64,000 nt of DNA from Kosakonia sp. SMBL-WEM22 (GCF_014490785.1 NZ_CP051488.1:2046001-2110000); one strand, 5' to 3'. Positions 42,611 through 51,312 are shown, counted from the stretch's first letter. Notes: generated from the letters alone by a model not told the origin. Made by a program: numbers and translations.

Positions 42611-43819
42611 ATGCCATTACGTTCGATTCAGGCGTTGTGTTTGCTCAGCTTTTTTATGGCGGATGTGCGGGATGGTCTTGGCCCCTTTCTGGGGATCTTC
42701 CTGATTCACTACCACTGGAGTGCGGAAGCGATAGGCTACGCCATGACCGCGGGCGGTATCGCCGGGCTACTGGCAACGCTGCCCTCCGGTATTGTGGTGG
42801 ATGCTTCGTCGCGCAAGCGTGCGATTATCGCCATGGCGGCGCTGCTGATCATGGCGGGTACGCTACTGCTGTGGTTCTTCCCCGGCTCGTTAATGGTCTA
42901 CGCAAGCCAGGTGGCAACAGGTATTTCGGCGGCGTTTATCGGCCCGGCAATGGCGGGTCTGACGCTGGGTCTGGTGGGGCAGAAACGCTTTGCTCATCAG
43001 CTTGGCCGCAATGAAGCCTACAATCACGGTGGCAATATGCTTTCGGCGCTGCTGGCCGGTGTGGCCAGCTGGTACTGGGGCATCGGCGCGGTCTTCCTGC
43101 TGATGCTGGTGATGGCCTTTGGCGCGCTGATGGCGGTACTGGCGATCCGTGAAAAGGATATCGATCACCGCATCGCGCGCGGGCTAAACCCTGAAGAGAC
43201 GCTCGGCGAGATCCCTTCGCTCTTCACGTTGCTTAAAATCCCGGCGCTCACCATCACCGGGCTGACTCTGATGCTGTTCCATCTGTCGAATGCGGCACAG
43301 TTGCCGATGCTGAGTATGCAGGTCGCTTCAGGTCATAACGCCGGGCTTTTTAACCCTGGCGCGTATGCCGCAATGACGGTGGTGATAGCCCAGGGCGTGA
43401 TGATCCCGGTAGCGCTGATGGTTTCGCGCTACGCCCGGCGATATGGCTATGAAAAATTGATCTTGATTGCGCTGCTTATTTTGCCGATCCGTGCGATGAC
43501 CGCCGCGCTATGGCCCTCGCCGTGGGCGGCAATTCCGGTGCAGATTTTCGATGGAATGAGCGCCGGTATTCTCGGCGTGGCGGTGCCCGGCTTTATTGCC
43601 TCGCTGTTAAACGGCACGGGGCACGTTAATGCCGGGCAGGCGCTGGTAATGTTGATGCAGGGCTTCGGCGCCGCCATCAGCCCCTCGCTTGCCGGAACGG
43701 TGGCGACGCACTACTCCTGGCGCACGGCTTTTATCACGCTGGCGAGCATTGCGCTGACGGCGCTCATCATCTGGCTCGGCTTCGCCAAAAAAGGGGCAAC
43801 GCAACCCTTACGCGAGTGA
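42611..43819 (+). CDS. MFS transporter (12 TM)
   Basis: A 402-residue MFS protein: LCLLSFFMADVRDGLGPFLG in helix 1, then the loop 2-3 motif GIVVDASSRKRAII and RNEAYNHGGNMLSALLAGVA near residue 135. The MADVRDGLGPF start and the NEAYNHGGN motif mark a specific MFS subgroup found in many proteobacteria, usually without a known substrate. Twelve segments, high GC. It ends 12 bases inside the convergent membrane protein gene. Confidence 0.85.
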   Translation: MPLRSIQALCLLSFFMADVRDGLGPFLGIFLIHYHWSAEAIGYAMTAGGIAGLLATLPSGIVVDASSRKRAIIAMAALLIMAGTLLLWFFPGSLMVYASQVATGISAAFIGPAMAGLTLGLVGQKRFAHQLGRNEAYNHGGNMLSALLAGVASWYWGIGAVFLLMLVMAFGALMAVLAIREKDIDHRIARGLNPEETLGEIPSLFTLLKIPALTITGLTLMLFHLSNAAQLPMLSMQVASGHNAGLFNPGAYAAMTVVIAQGVMIPVALMVSRYARRYGYEKLILIALLILPIRAMTAALWPSPWAAIPVQIFDGMSAGILGVAVPGFIASLLNGTGHVNAGQALVMLMQGFGAAISPSLAGTVATHYSWRTAFITLASIALTALIIWLGFAKKGATQPLRE

Positions 43820-44440
43820 GGTTTCACCTCGCTGATGCGGCATTAGCGGTTCCCGGCGCATCAGATCCCGGCAGACGTAAAAGAGCCCAATCATAAAGGG
43901 GAACTCATAGAGCTCTTCAATCAGATCCTGATAGGCGCGTTTGTGCAGGAAGAAGTGGGCAATAACGCGGTGATGTTCCACGCTGTCGGAGATCAGGAAG
44001 GAGACCACGACCAGCGCGAAGCTCCAGAGCAGCAGGGTTTGATGACGCAGGCGGTGACTAATTTGCTGGCGGAGCACAGAAGAGAAGAGGGGAAACAGCA
44101 CCAGTGCGCCAATCAATAACACCGAAATAGCCCGAAAAAGAAGACGCGGCTCGTGTGGAAAATAGTCACGTCCCCAGCTGACGCTGCGCCCGAGTAATAC
44201 CAGCCACCATATTGCTGCCCAGAGCCAGAATCTTTTGCGCTCAGGTGTTAGCGGGGCAGCCAGCGCGAAGCGTAAAGTAAAAACGAAAGCAAAAAGTAGC
44301 CACAGCGCCTGGACATTTTCGATGACCTCTACCAGGAGTCCGTGATAAAGAGGGAGAGAAAAGTCGGCGAAAAAAGGAATAATGCAGGCGAAAGCCGCCA
44401 GAACCACGGTCATGGGCGTCAGGCGTTTATCGAATTTCAT
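43808..44440 (-). CDS. Hypothetical inner-membrane protein
   Basis: A 210-residue integral membrane protein with about five segments (for example TVVLAAFACIIPFFADFSLP, LWLLFAFVFTLRFALAAPL, FWLWAAIWWLVLLGRSVSW, LLLWSFALVVVSFLI). A conserved-looking SDSVEHHRVI and FEFPFMIGLFYV-like end follow, with histidines near the membrane. The combination of a GRSVSWGRDYFP loop and a histidine pair could be a metal site, but the family is unknown to me. Tail-to-tail overlap of 12 bases with the MFS gene. Confidence 0.7.
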   Translation of the reverse strand: MKFDKRLTPMTVVLAAFACIIPFFADFSLPLYHGLLVEVIENVQALWLLFAFVFTLRFALAAPLTPERKRFWLWAAIWWLVLLGRSVSWGRDYFPHEPRLLFRAISVLLIGALVLFPLFSSVLRQQISHRLRHQTLLLWSFALVVVSFLISDSVEHHRVIAHFFLHKRAYQDLIEELYEFPFMIGLFYVCRDLMRREPLMPHQRGETSLA

Positions 44441-44540
44441 AATATTGCCACGTTGATAATAATTAGCGGGCTAACATAACGGATTAGGGTTTACGCTGCT
44501 TTGCGATTAGTGGCGTATTGACCTTTAAAGAGGAAGAACG

Positions 44541-44560
44541 AACCGGCTAAATAGCCGGTT
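44541..44560. terminator. Hairpin after yrbL
   Basis: AACCGGCT and AGCCGGTT around AAAT, ten bases after the yrbL stop codon. No T-run in the gene's direction, so a weak call. Confidence 0.45.
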
Positions 44561-44569
44561 GCGTCATTT

Positions 44570-45145
44570 TTAGGCGTCCTGAACGGTATTGATAATCTTA
44601 TGGATGCGTTTTTTAAAGCGCTGAATGGACCTGTCTATTTTCCGGCGATGAAGAAAACGGAAATAGGATGAGAGAGGAACAAACTCAGCTTCGCCAATGT
44701 TATCAATAACGACCAGCTCATACTCTTGCGGCGCGGTTTTGCGCACCAGCACATTGTACTCTTTCAACGTCATGGTCGAGATACCGTACTCAACGAGACT
44801 GCTGCGCAATTCGGCGAGCTTCTCCTCCAGCAGCGGCAAAGAAAGACGCTTGTTCTTCAGGTAGAACTCCAGGCTTTTGGAAATTTTGCCATCGTAATCA
44901 GTAACCAGATCGAAAACATGGCCGGTGCCAAAATTGGTCTGGATTTTACCGTAATAGTTGGGGATCGCCTGGCACGCCTGAATAGAGCCTGCTTTTTTGC
45001 GGTAGTAACGCGTTTCGCGCTTCACCTCTTTCAACCCGCCGTCATCGGGGTTGTAGAGGGTTTTGACACATTTTTGACTATCAAATGGGTGCTGGTAACA
45101 CCGGCGGTGGCGGCCGCTACCTATATTCTCTTCTAGTATCAGCAT
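44570..45145 (-). CDS. yrbL: PhoP regulatory network protein YrbL
   Basis: A 191-residue protein with a degenerate kinase-like fold, as in YrbL. It starts MLILEENIGSGRHRRCYQHP, where GSGRHRRCY stands for the phosphate loop, then KCVKTLYNPDDGGLKEVKRE. The catalytic loop counterpart is TMTLKEYNVLVR and the DFG counterpart VVIDNIGE. The molecular role is not settled; in E. coli it belongs to the PhoP regulon. The ATG at 45145 has AAGGAG upstream. A PhoP box 40 bases before the start supports the same control here. Confidence 0.88.
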   Translation of the reverse strand: MLILEENIGSGRHRRCYQHPFDSQKCVKTLYNPDDGGLKEVKRETRYYRKKAGSIQACQAIPNYYGKIQTNFGTGHVFDLVTDYDGKISKSLEFYLKNKRLSLPLLEEKLAELRSSLVEYGISTMTLKEYNVLVRKTAPQEYELVVIDNIGEAEFVPLSSYFRFLHRRKIDRSIQRFKKRIHKIINTVQDA

Positions 45146-45184
45146 GGTTAACTCTCCTTGCCGAATACTATGAGATTGCCTGGT

Positions 45185-45201
45185 TAAATATTCCCTAAAC
45201 A
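45185..45201 (-). promoter_or_regulatory. PhoP box of yrbL
   Basis: Minus strand TGTTTA-GGGAA-TATTTA, matching the tandem hexamer consensus (T/G)GTTTA-N5-(T/G)GTTTA with one mismatch. CATAGT, a plausible -10 element, lies about 13 bases further. Confidence 0.8.
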
Positions 45202-45328
45202 AGGGAAATGATTTGATACATTTACCCCAAAGCCAGGGAATAAGCGCACCACATGTTAAATTTGGTCGCCCGGTGGAGGTAAAGAGCGACCCTCAAACCA
45301 TGCGCGGTGCGTATCACGTCATTGACGT

Positions 45329-45568
45329 TTACTCCTGAACCATCCACATATCCGCCTCTTCGAACATCTCTTCCAGCATGCGGTTTAGCTTTTCACGATC
45401 GCTTTTGCTGGCATCGCTGTTCAGGCCATTGGCCTGCATCGGTTTCACCCGCACATCGGCATCCGGAAAGATGCGGTGTACGCGCTTTGTCAGTTCAGTG
45501 AGAATAATCTCTCTCGCGCCGGGTAAACCTTCAACGTTACGCTTGTCGTAAACCAGTTCAACAAACAC
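45329..45568 (-). CDS. DinI/MsgA family SOS protein
   Basis: A 79-residue protein of the DinI family, closest in layout to MsgA of Salmonella. It has FVELVYDKRNVEGLPGAREI, then ELTKRVHRIFPDADVRVKPM and a C-terminal helix REKLNRMLEEMFEEADMWM. DinI proteins bind RecA filaments and tune the SOS response. The start is GTG at 45566-45568 with AGGA eight bases upstream. A LexA box lies 41 bases before the start, so the gene is under SOS control. Confidence 0.87.
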   Translation of the reverse strand: MFVELVYDKRNVEGLPGAREIILTELTKRVHRIFPDADVRVKPMQANGLNSDASKSDREKLNRMLEEMFEEADMWMVQE

Positions 45569-45608
45569 AGGGTCGTCCTATTCAGTCTGATTTTTCGTGC
45601 AGCATTTA

Positions 45609-45628
45609 TACTGGATAAAAAATCAGTA
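45609..45628. promoter_or_regulatory. LexA (SOS) box of the dinI-like gene
   Basis: TACTGGATAAAAAATCAGTA: CTG-N10-CAG with the TA flanks of the consensus TACTGT(AT)4ACAGTA. Confidence 0.85.
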
Positions 45629-45945
45629 TTCAAGACTAAAGCGTGTAAGAGCGGTGCATTCTGCGTACCTGGGCGTAAACAGCGCAACTTAGGTAGTGCA
45701 GGCGAGGCTTTTCAGCAAGAGGAAGAGATAAAGCATGGCAGTTTCGACATCAAAACTGCCAGCGAAGAGAGTAGAAATTGTTGAAGCGTATATCCGTCAC
45801 TTGCGCACTTTATAACCCGGCGGCCAAAGGTGTACAAACGCAAATTTTTCGCTGGAGAGATTTATAAATTTGATGATCAGTGTATTAATCATCACTTTAA
45901 TAATTGGTCTGCTCTTATCTTCACTGTGGACGGTGCGACAATGCA
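45629..45945 (+). other. Intergenic region with one tiny ORF
   Basis: A 26-codon frame at 45735-45815 (MAVSTSKLPAKRVEIVEAYI, then RHLRTL) is preceded by GAGG at a long distance. It could be a small protein, but nothing supports expression. A second start at 45872 opens a hydrophobic frame (MISVLIITLIIGLLLSSLW) that runs into the end of the EAL gene; I do not call it. Confidence 0.3.
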
Positions 45946-47769
45946 TTATCTGCCCAAATGATGTTGTGGGTTGGTATGGATTTTCGCCAGCAGGCGCCAG
46001 GGTTTGCTGTCCACTAGCCAGGCAGGAATATCTGCTGCTAATAGCGGGCGGGCAAACAGGTAACCTTGTGCTTCATCGCAGCCATACTCTTCGAGCATGC
46101 GTGCCGTGTCCAGATCTTCCACCCCTTCCGCCAGCACCACGTAATTTAACTCTTTCAACATCATGATCACATTGCGGGCGATGATGCGGCTGTCGTTATC
46201 GGTGGCGATCTGGCTGACCAGCGAGCGGTCAAGTTTTATCATGTCAATAGGGATGCGCCGCAGGTAGCTGATATTGCTGTAACCCGCGCCAAAATCATCA
46301 AGCAGGATAGTGAAACCAAGCGCCTTGAGACGGTTAAGCTCACGAAGTGCAGCATCGCTCTCGAGCACCTTTTCTGTTTCCAGACACTCAATGTGGATAT
46401 CGGCAGGGGTAAGCCCGGCGAAGATAATGTGCTGCGCCAGTTCATCGGCAAAGCCGGTGCGTGAAAAATCACTCACCGTGACGTTGATGGAGACGGGGAG
46501 ATCGATTCCGATCGCCTTCCACGCTTTGGCCTGAATAATCACCGTTTTGATCACCCAGCGGGTGATATCCGCCATCAGAGAGGTTTTTTCCGCCAGCGTG
46601 ACGATAAGCGCAGGCGATATCGGCCCAAGCCCGGGGTGTGTCCAGCGCAGCAGCGCCTCGACGCCCTCCGTCCTACCCGAGCGCAAAGAGACTTTGGGTT
46701 GATAGGCCATATAGAGCTGATCGCCCGATTTGATCGCCTGGCTCAAATCGTACAGCAGGCGGAAATCTTTATTACGCTGGTGGTCAAGAATCGGGTTGAA
46801 CAGCAGCACCGGGTTATTCTCGCGGATCGCCTCATGCAGGGCGCTGATCGCCTGCCGCACAACCTCCTGCACGTTGTCCGTTTCCGGCTTAAAGGGGACA
46901 AAACCCGCGTGAATTGAGAGATTGATATTGATATCGCTGCCAATAGTTGCCTGGAAGGCGTGCGATTTTTCAACCCGCTTAGTCAGCCTGAGTGCCGCAT
47001 CCCTCTCTGTCAGCACCGCAAAGCGTCCAGTGGCAAAGGCATAAAGTGTTGTCGACTGATTAAGCCGCAAGCGCATCTGCAGCAGCGGACCAAAGCTGCG
47101 CAGCAGCGTCTCCAGCGCTTCAACGCCAAGATAGCGGGTCAATTCATAGGCGCGAGGAATATCAATACAGTCAAAAATGATCAGGGCATAGTCACCGCTG
47201 GCGTTTTGCTTCAGGCGCGTCATCTCCTTGATTAAACAGGGGCGATTCGGCAGGCCGGTCAGCGCATCGACGAGGCCAATGTTGTAGCAGGATTCAAGGT
47301 AGAGCGTGGCCAGCGCCGCGATGCGTTCAAAATTAGCAATTTGCCGGGCATTAGGTTTGTAGATGTCTGGATGAGTAACGCACAACGTGCCGAAAATTGT
47401 TCCCTCTCTGGCGATCATCGGCATCGAGGCGTAAAAGAGGATATCGCCGCTATTGACCAGCGGCTGATGAGAAAATCGCGCATCAATACGGGCATCGTTA
47501 CACACAATCATTTGCCGGTCAGCCAGTGAGTACTGGCACATAGTTTTATGAATGGCGATTTTATTGTGCTCAATCGGCACGTTTTCGACAAATTTGATGT
47601 ACTGAAACTCGTCATCAAAGGTGGTGATAAAACAGCCCGATACGCCCATCACTTCACTGGCCAGACGCGCAAATTCTGCCAGCGCAGCATCGCGGGCCGG
47701 ATCGGCCTTACTCAATAATTCGAGTGCCGCCAGCTGTTTGCTTTCACTTTTTTTAAGACCCGTAAACAT
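45946..47769 (-). CDS. GAF-GGDEF-EAL cyclic-di-GMP phosphodiesterase
   Basis: A 607-residue cytoplasmic protein. Residues 20-170 form a GAF sensor (GVSGCFITTFDDEFQYIKFV; SMPMIAREGTIFGTLCV). Residues 175-340 form a degenerate GGDEF domain: DALTGLPNR is kept but the active loop is TGRFAVLTE. Residues 360-600 form an EAL domain with intact residues: EALLRW, SINVTVSDF, ETEKVLE, DDFGAGYSNISYL, KLDRSLV, AEGVED and QGYLFARPL. So it should hydrolyse cyclic-di-GMP, with the dead GGDEF perhaps binding GTP as regulator. AGGAG precedes the ATG. It lies beside yoaJ and dgcP. Confidence 0.9.
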   Translation of the reverse strand: MFTGLKKSESKQLAALELLSKADPARDAALAEFARLASEVMGVSGCFITTFDDEFQYIKFVENVPIEHNKIAIHKTMCQYSLADRQMIVCNDARIDARFSHQPLVNSGDILFYASMPMIAREGTIFGTLCVTHPDIYKPNARQIANFERIAALATLYLESCYNIGLVDALTGLPNRPCLIKEMTRLKQNASGDYALIIFDCIDIPRAYELTRYLGVEALETLLRSFGPLLQMRLRLNQSTTLYAFATGRFAVLTERDAALRLTKRVEKSHAFQATIGSDININLSIHAGFVPFKPETDNVQEVVRQAISALHEAIRENNPVLLFNPILDHQRNKDFRLLYDLSQAIKSGDQLYMAYQPKVSLRSGRTEGVEALLRWTHPGLGPISPALIVTLAEKTSLMADITRWVIKTVIIQAKAWKAIGIDLPVSINVTVSDFSRTGFADELAQHIIFAGLTPADIHIECLETEKVLESDAALRELNRLKALGFTILLDDFGAGYSNISYLRRIPIDMIKLDRSLVSQIATDNDSRIIARNVIMMLKELNYVVLAEGVEDLDTARMLEEYGCDEAQGYLFARPLLAADIPAWLVDSKPWRLLAKIHTNPQHHLGR

Positions 47770-47865
47770 GGTGCGCTCCTGGCCAACAAGTTAAAACAGG
47801 GTAACTTAGTCTGAGAGCTCCATCAGCGTGACTGGCAGCGGCTTACCCGATGCAGCCGCCTATAA

Positions 47866-47943
47866 CTACTTCCACCAGCCAAGCTGGGTGCCAACCACGG
47901 CGATAATCGCGACGATCAACATGATGATGGTGGTCTTTTTCAT
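47866..47943 (-). CDS. yoaJ: YoaJ-like miniature membrane protein (25 aa)
   Basis: A 25-residue protein, MKKTTIIMLIVAIIAVVGTQ then LGWWK, consisting of one membrane segment. E. coli YoaJ is almost the same (24 residues beginning MKKTTIIM and ending LGWW) and is encoded in the same neighbourhood as dgcP. GAGGAG lies five bases before the ATG, a strong ribosome site. It sits between the EAL gene and dgcP on the same strand. Function unknown. Confidence 0.75.
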   Translation of the reverse strand: MKKTTIIMLIVAIIAVVGTQLGWWK

Positions 47944-48042
47944 AGAGGCTCCTCGATCAGCGGCACGCGCCGACTCTGTTAAGTGTATATGAAAGCGAGG
48001 CCATTAAGATTTGCCTCATATCAGCAACGGGAGATAACCCCA

Positions 48043-49071
48043 TTAATTGAGCTGCTGGAATGCTTTTTTCGTTTTGCTCTTCTTCACCCGGTACATTACT
48101 TCATCCGCCGCGCGCAGGGCGCTGTCCGCATCGTACTGCTCAGGGTTAATCTCAATCACACCAACGCTGGCACCAGGGTAGTGGAGATGAATATCACCAA
48201 GCTGATACTCTCCGGCAATCTTCCCGTCGAGGCGAGTTTTCAGCGCGCTGAGCAGCACGCCCTGTGGCTGGTGGAGCGGGCCGCCGGGGCAGGCGAGTAA
48301 AAACTCATCGCCGCCGAGTCGGCCAACGATATCATCTTTCCCGCCACCCTTTCTCAGCCGCTTACCCACCTCAATCAGGAAGCGATCGCCGGTCTCATGA
48401 CCAAACTGATCGTTAATTCCTTTGAAATTGTCGAGATCGATAAAAGCAATAATGACGTGGATTTTCAGATGGCGAGCCAGGGAGAAGAGTGTCTGCAGCG
48501 ATTCGAACAGCGAGCGGCGATTCGGCAGGCCGGTCAACGCATCGGTATAAGAGTGGGCGATAAGCGCGGCATTGGCTTCGCGCAGCTGGTCAACGAGATG
48601 CTCTTTTTCAATGTATTGCGCAATAAGGCCAGCAAACAGGCGCAGCACCTGCTCACCGCGCACGCTGAGCATCTTTTTTTGGTTGCTGGCCGCACATAGC
48701 GTGCCATAAAGCGAACCGTCTGCCAGCTGCACCGGCTGGCTGAGATAGGTGGTGATCCCCAGCGCCTGGGCGGCTTCACAATCGCGCCAGCGGGTTGCCA
48801 CATCATTGGCGAACAGACAGTTATCATCCAGCGCGCGTTTGCACAGGCTATCGCCGAAGGGGAGGGAGAAGCCTTCCGGGATCTCAAGCTGCTTACTGTT
48901 GCGGGAGTAGACAATATGTTGCTGGCGGGGGTCGTCACTGATTTTTGTCAGGTAGGTCGATTCCATATCGGTCACCATCTCCAGCATTTCCAGAAACTGA
49001 CGGACTAAACTTTCCAGGGAGTGCTCTTTCGACAGGCTTTCCGAGACCTGAGCGAGAATGAAATCGGACAT
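48043..49071 (-). CDS. dgcP: Diguanylate cyclase DgcP
   Basis: A 342-residue GAF-GGDEF protein, homologue of E. coli DgcP (YeaP). The N-terminus matches throughout (LESLVRQFLEMLEMVTDMES, TYLTKISDD), followed by the GAF core LADGSLYGTLCAAS. The cyclase domain has TDALTGLPNRRSLFE, IAFIDLDNFKGINDQFGHET and the intact active loop GRLGGDEFLL. It should make cyclic-di-GMP from GTP. No RxxD inhibitory site is obvious before the GGDEF loop. The adjacent EAL enzyme would degrade the product. In E. coli DgcP acts at the cell pole; that is not visible here. Confidence 0.93.
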   Translation of the reverse strand: MSDFILAQVSESLSKEHSLESLVRQFLEMLEMVTDMESTYLTKISDDPRQQHIVYSRNSKQLEIPEGFSLPFGDSLCKRALDDNCLFANDVATRWRDCEAAQALGITTYLSQPVQLADGSLYGTLCAASNQKKMLSVRGEQVLRLFAGLIAQYIEKEHLVDQLREANAALIAHSYTDALTGLPNRRSLFESLQTLFSLARHLKIHVIIAFIDLDNFKGINDQFGHETGDRFLIEVGKRLRKGGGKDDIVGRLGGDEFLLACPGGPLHQPQGVLLSALKTRLDGKIAGEYQLGDIHLHYPGASVGVIEINPEQYDADSALRAADEVMYRVKKSKTKKAFQQLN

Positions 49072-49187
49072 GAATAATGGGCTCCGGTGCGTGGGTACCT
49101 CGTTGACCCGGCACGTTATTGCTGACTATTTCGACGGCGCGCCATTAAAACATGAACGAAAAAGATTTGATATATCGTGTAACGGAC

Positions 49188-49215
49188 AAAAAAAGCCCCG
49201 CTGATGAGGCGGGGC
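49188..49215 (-). terminator. Intrinsic terminator upstream of dgcP
   Basis: Minus strand GCCCCGC, CTCATCA, GCGGGGC, then seven T. It points leftwards but lies before dgcP, not after a gene. It may end an unannotated small RNA starting right of 49215 or act as an attenuator in the dgcP leader. Confidence 0.7.
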
Positions 49216-49372
49216 AAAAACTCATTGATTACGGAATGATGTTCTCTGGTCATGGGTGAGAACGAAGCAGACTATAACGGTGAAAAGTGCATTAAGAATG
49301 GAGAAATCATGGAGATATGCCGCTTGCACGGTTATTCTCAACAGCGTTGTTGGTCACTGTAAGGAGAAGAAA

Positions 49373-49618
49373 ATGCGTTATGGCTTACTCGTTTTACCGT
49401 TGCTGGTCTCTGCCTGCACCTCATCGCCTGCTGTAAAAACGGATCATCCGCAGGTTGGCATGGCTAACCCGGCGGCAGTCTACTGCCAACAGCGCGGCGG
49501 CGAGCGCGTGCCGGTGCAGAGCCCGCAGGGCGTGCGCACCGAGTGCAAACTGCCGGGAGGGGAAGTGATTGACGAGTGGGCGCTGTGGCGTCGCGATCAT
49601 CCTGCACCAGGATCGTGA
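49373..49618 (+). CDS. yoaF: YoaF, DUF333 lipoprotein
   Basis: An 81-residue lipoprotein. Signal and lipobox: MRYGLLVLPLLVSAC with Cys15. The DUF333 domain reads VGMANPAAVYCQQRGGERVP, then GVRTECKLPGGEVIDEWALW and RRDHPAPGS, nearly the same as E. coli YoaF. Related short domains occur in hemolysin HlyX-like and META proteins; function unknown. The ATG at 49373 has AAGGAG six bases upstream. Divergent from dgcP, as in the E. coli order. Confidence 0.9.
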   Translation: MRYGLLVLPLLVSACTSSPAVKTDHPQVGMANPAAVYCQQRGGERVPVQSPQGVRTECKLPGGEVIDEWALWRRDHPAPGS

Positions 49619-49696
49619 CAGCGGCAGAAAAGCCCGGTAAACTTCTCTTTCAGAATTATCTCATATTCAGTATTCACGAGAGCGCGCGAGAGAAGT

Positions 49697-50002
49697 ATGT
49701 TTCAGTTACGACCGGGCAGCCAGGCATTAGTTATCGGCGCCCAGACCGCCAGTGGGCGGAGCAATATCGGTAAATCCGTGGAATTATTTGGTCTCTGCCA
49801 GCCGGGAGAGCGCTTTCTCAATCCGGTTAATGGCGTGGTCACCGAAATGCCGCGCACCGCAGCGCGCGCGCTCTGGCTGGTGACGGGCGATGTAACTGCA
49901 TTTGACGGTCAGCAGGGTTTCGCCTTTGTGCGCGCCGAGCACCTGATGCCCCTGCAGCCGGACAGCGCGCCGCAGGACGAACGCACGCAGGTGATGAGCT
50001 AA
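49697..50002 (+). CDS. Conserved hypothetical protein
   Basis: A 101-residue protein beginning FQLRPGSQALVIGAQTASGR, with VELFGLCQPGERFLNP and a central GVVTEMPRTAARALWLVTGD. The end reads FAFVRAEHLMPLQPD. The even spacing of glycine and hydrophobic residues suggests a small beta-barrel. I recall similar proteins in enterobacteria beside other loci, without known function. The gene ends four bases inside the convergent yeaO. Confidence 0.65.
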   Translation: MFQLRPGSQALVIGAQTASGRSNIGKSVELFGLCQPGERFLNPVNGVVTEMPRTAARALWLVTGDVTAFDGQQGFAFVRAEHLMPLQPDSAPQDERTQVMS

Positions 50003-50346
50003 CGCAGCGCGCGCAGCCACTCTGCGAGCACGACGGCGTGGTTCTGCTCCGTATCTTTTGCCGCATATAACAGCGTGACGGTGCCCTTTTTCCCCCGCGC
50101 CGCCAGCTGTTCACCCGCCTCTTTTTGCGTTTCCAGCTCTTCCCGGTAGCGCTTCTTAAAGGCGGCAAAACCGATCGCCTCACCGTGAAAGGCTTTGCGC
50201 AGCTCCGCTGACGGGGCGAGGGTTTTACACCACTCGTCACAGGCCAGATCGACCTTCTTAATGCCGCGCGGCCAGAGCCTGTCGACCAGCACCCGGTAGC
50301 CATCCTCTTTACTGGCGGCGTCGTAGACACGTTTGCACTGGATCAT
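49999..50346 (-). CDS. yeaO: YeaO, DUF488 family protein
   Basis: A 115-residue protein, homologue of E. coli YeaO. It shows IQCKRVYDAASKEDGYRVLV, DRLWPRGIKKVDLACDEWCK, then LRKAFHGEAIGFAAFKKRYR and the closing TLLYAAKDTEQNHAVVLAEW. DUF488 proteins have a Rossmann-like fold and no proven reaction. The ATG at 50346 follows AAAGGAGAG. The neighbouring order yeaO-yoaF-dgcP equals that of E. coli, apart from the extra gene at 49697. Confidence 0.92.
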   Translation of the reverse strand: MIQCKRVYDAASKEDGYRVLVDRLWPRGIKKVDLACDEWCKTLAPSAELRKAFHGEAIGFAAFKKRYREELETQKEAGEQLAARGKKGTVTLLYAAKDTEQNHAVVLAEWLRALR

Positions 50347-50501
50347 ACGTTCTCTCCTTTTCTTAAACTGGCAACTTATTGTTTCATAATTAGTCGTAAT
50401 CTTACCCCGCTGATTTAAGGTGTTGTGATTACCGTTAAAGACGTCTAGTGTGATGCGCCTTATGTTAGCCATTATCTACCACGGCATAGGGGCACTTCTC
50501 C

Positions 50502-51209
50502 ATGAATCACATTCCGCCTAAAAAGACACTGCGTATTGCGCTGATCGGCGACTATAACCATGACATCGTTGCGCATCAGGCGATCCCGCTAGCCATTGAC
50601 GATGCTGCGGCAGTCCTTGAGATCACCGCTGATTATGACTGGCTGGCGACCCGCGAGATCGATAATCCTGAAGATTTGGTCGGCTATGATGCCATCTGGG
50701 TCGTGCCGGGCAGCCCGTATGAAAATGCAGCAGGGGCGTTTATTGCCATCAAATATGCGCGTGAAAACGCCATTCCGTTTCTCGGCACCTGCGGCGGTTT
50801 CCAGCATGCGGTGATTGAGTACGCCCGCAATGTGCTGGGTTGGGATGATGCCGCCCATGCGGAAACCGAAACCACAGGGCGGATGGTGATTTCACCATTG
50901 ACTTGCGCGCTGGTGGATCAAACGGGTGCCATTGAGTTAAGGCCCAATACGCTGATTGCCCGTGCCTATGGCCGCAATGAGATTGATGAAGCCTACCGCT
51001 GTAGTTTTGGCGTTTCCCCGGAGTTTGCCAGCGAGCTGGAGCATGGCGATCTGCGGGTAACCGGCTGGGATGAAGAGGGTGAGGTGCGGGCGGTAGAGTT
51101 GATTACCCATCCGTTCTTTGTTGCCACACTGTTCCAGCACGAGCGCGGTGCGCTGGAAGGTCGCCCGGTCCCGCTGGTGCATGCGATGCTACGCGCCGCA
51201 GGCGAATAA
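50502..51209 (+). CDS. Glutamine-amidotransferase-like protein (CTP synthase C-terminal type)
   Basis: A 235-residue class I glutamine amidotransferase fold, related to the C-terminal domain of CTP synthase but standing alone. Seen are ALIGDYNHDIVAHQAIPLAI, WVVPGSPYENAAGAFIAIKY and the nucleophile elbow FLGTCGGFQHAV with Cys97. The C-terminal region has HPFFVATLFQHERGALEGRP, with the histidine of the triad. No synthetase partner is encoded nearby, so it may act on small glutamyl compounds. It is not part of the E. coli order at this place. Confidence 0.8.
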   Translation: MNHIPPKKTLRIALIGDYNHDIVAHQAIPLAIDDAAAVLEITADYDWLATREIDNPEDLVGYDAIWVVPGSPYENAAGAFIAIKYARENAIPFLGTCGGFQHAVIEYARNVLGWDDAAHAETETTGRMVISPLTCALVDQTGAIELRPNTLIARAYGRNEIDEAYRCSFGVSPEFASELEHGDLRVTGWDEEGEVRAVELITHPFFVATLFQHERGALEGRPVPLVHAMLRAAGE

Positions 51210-51217
51210 GTGCGTGG

Positions 51218-51312
51218 ATTGTGCCGGATGGCGGCTTGCGCCTTATCCGGCCTACAAAAGCGGTACCGGGTTGTTGTAGGCCGGATAAGCGTTTACGCGC
51301 CATCCGGCATTT
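51218..51312. repeat. BIME (paired REP elements)
   Basis: Two palindromic units in opposite orientation: GCCGGATGGCGGCTTGCGCC with TTATCCGGCCTAC, then GTAGGCCGGATAAGCG with GCGCCATCCGGCA. This is the typical enterobacterial BIME arrangement. It lies between the stop codons of convergent genes and may stabilise their mRNAs. Confidence 0.9.

Noticed and set aside
45870..46166. Hydrophobic small protein frame before the EAL gene end
   Set aside because: Most of the frame is antisense to the EAL gene and the ribosome site is too far from the start.
51218..51312. Possible CRISPR-like repeats
   Set aside because: The two palindromic units in opposite orientation are a standard BIME; no spacers or regular direct repeats exist.
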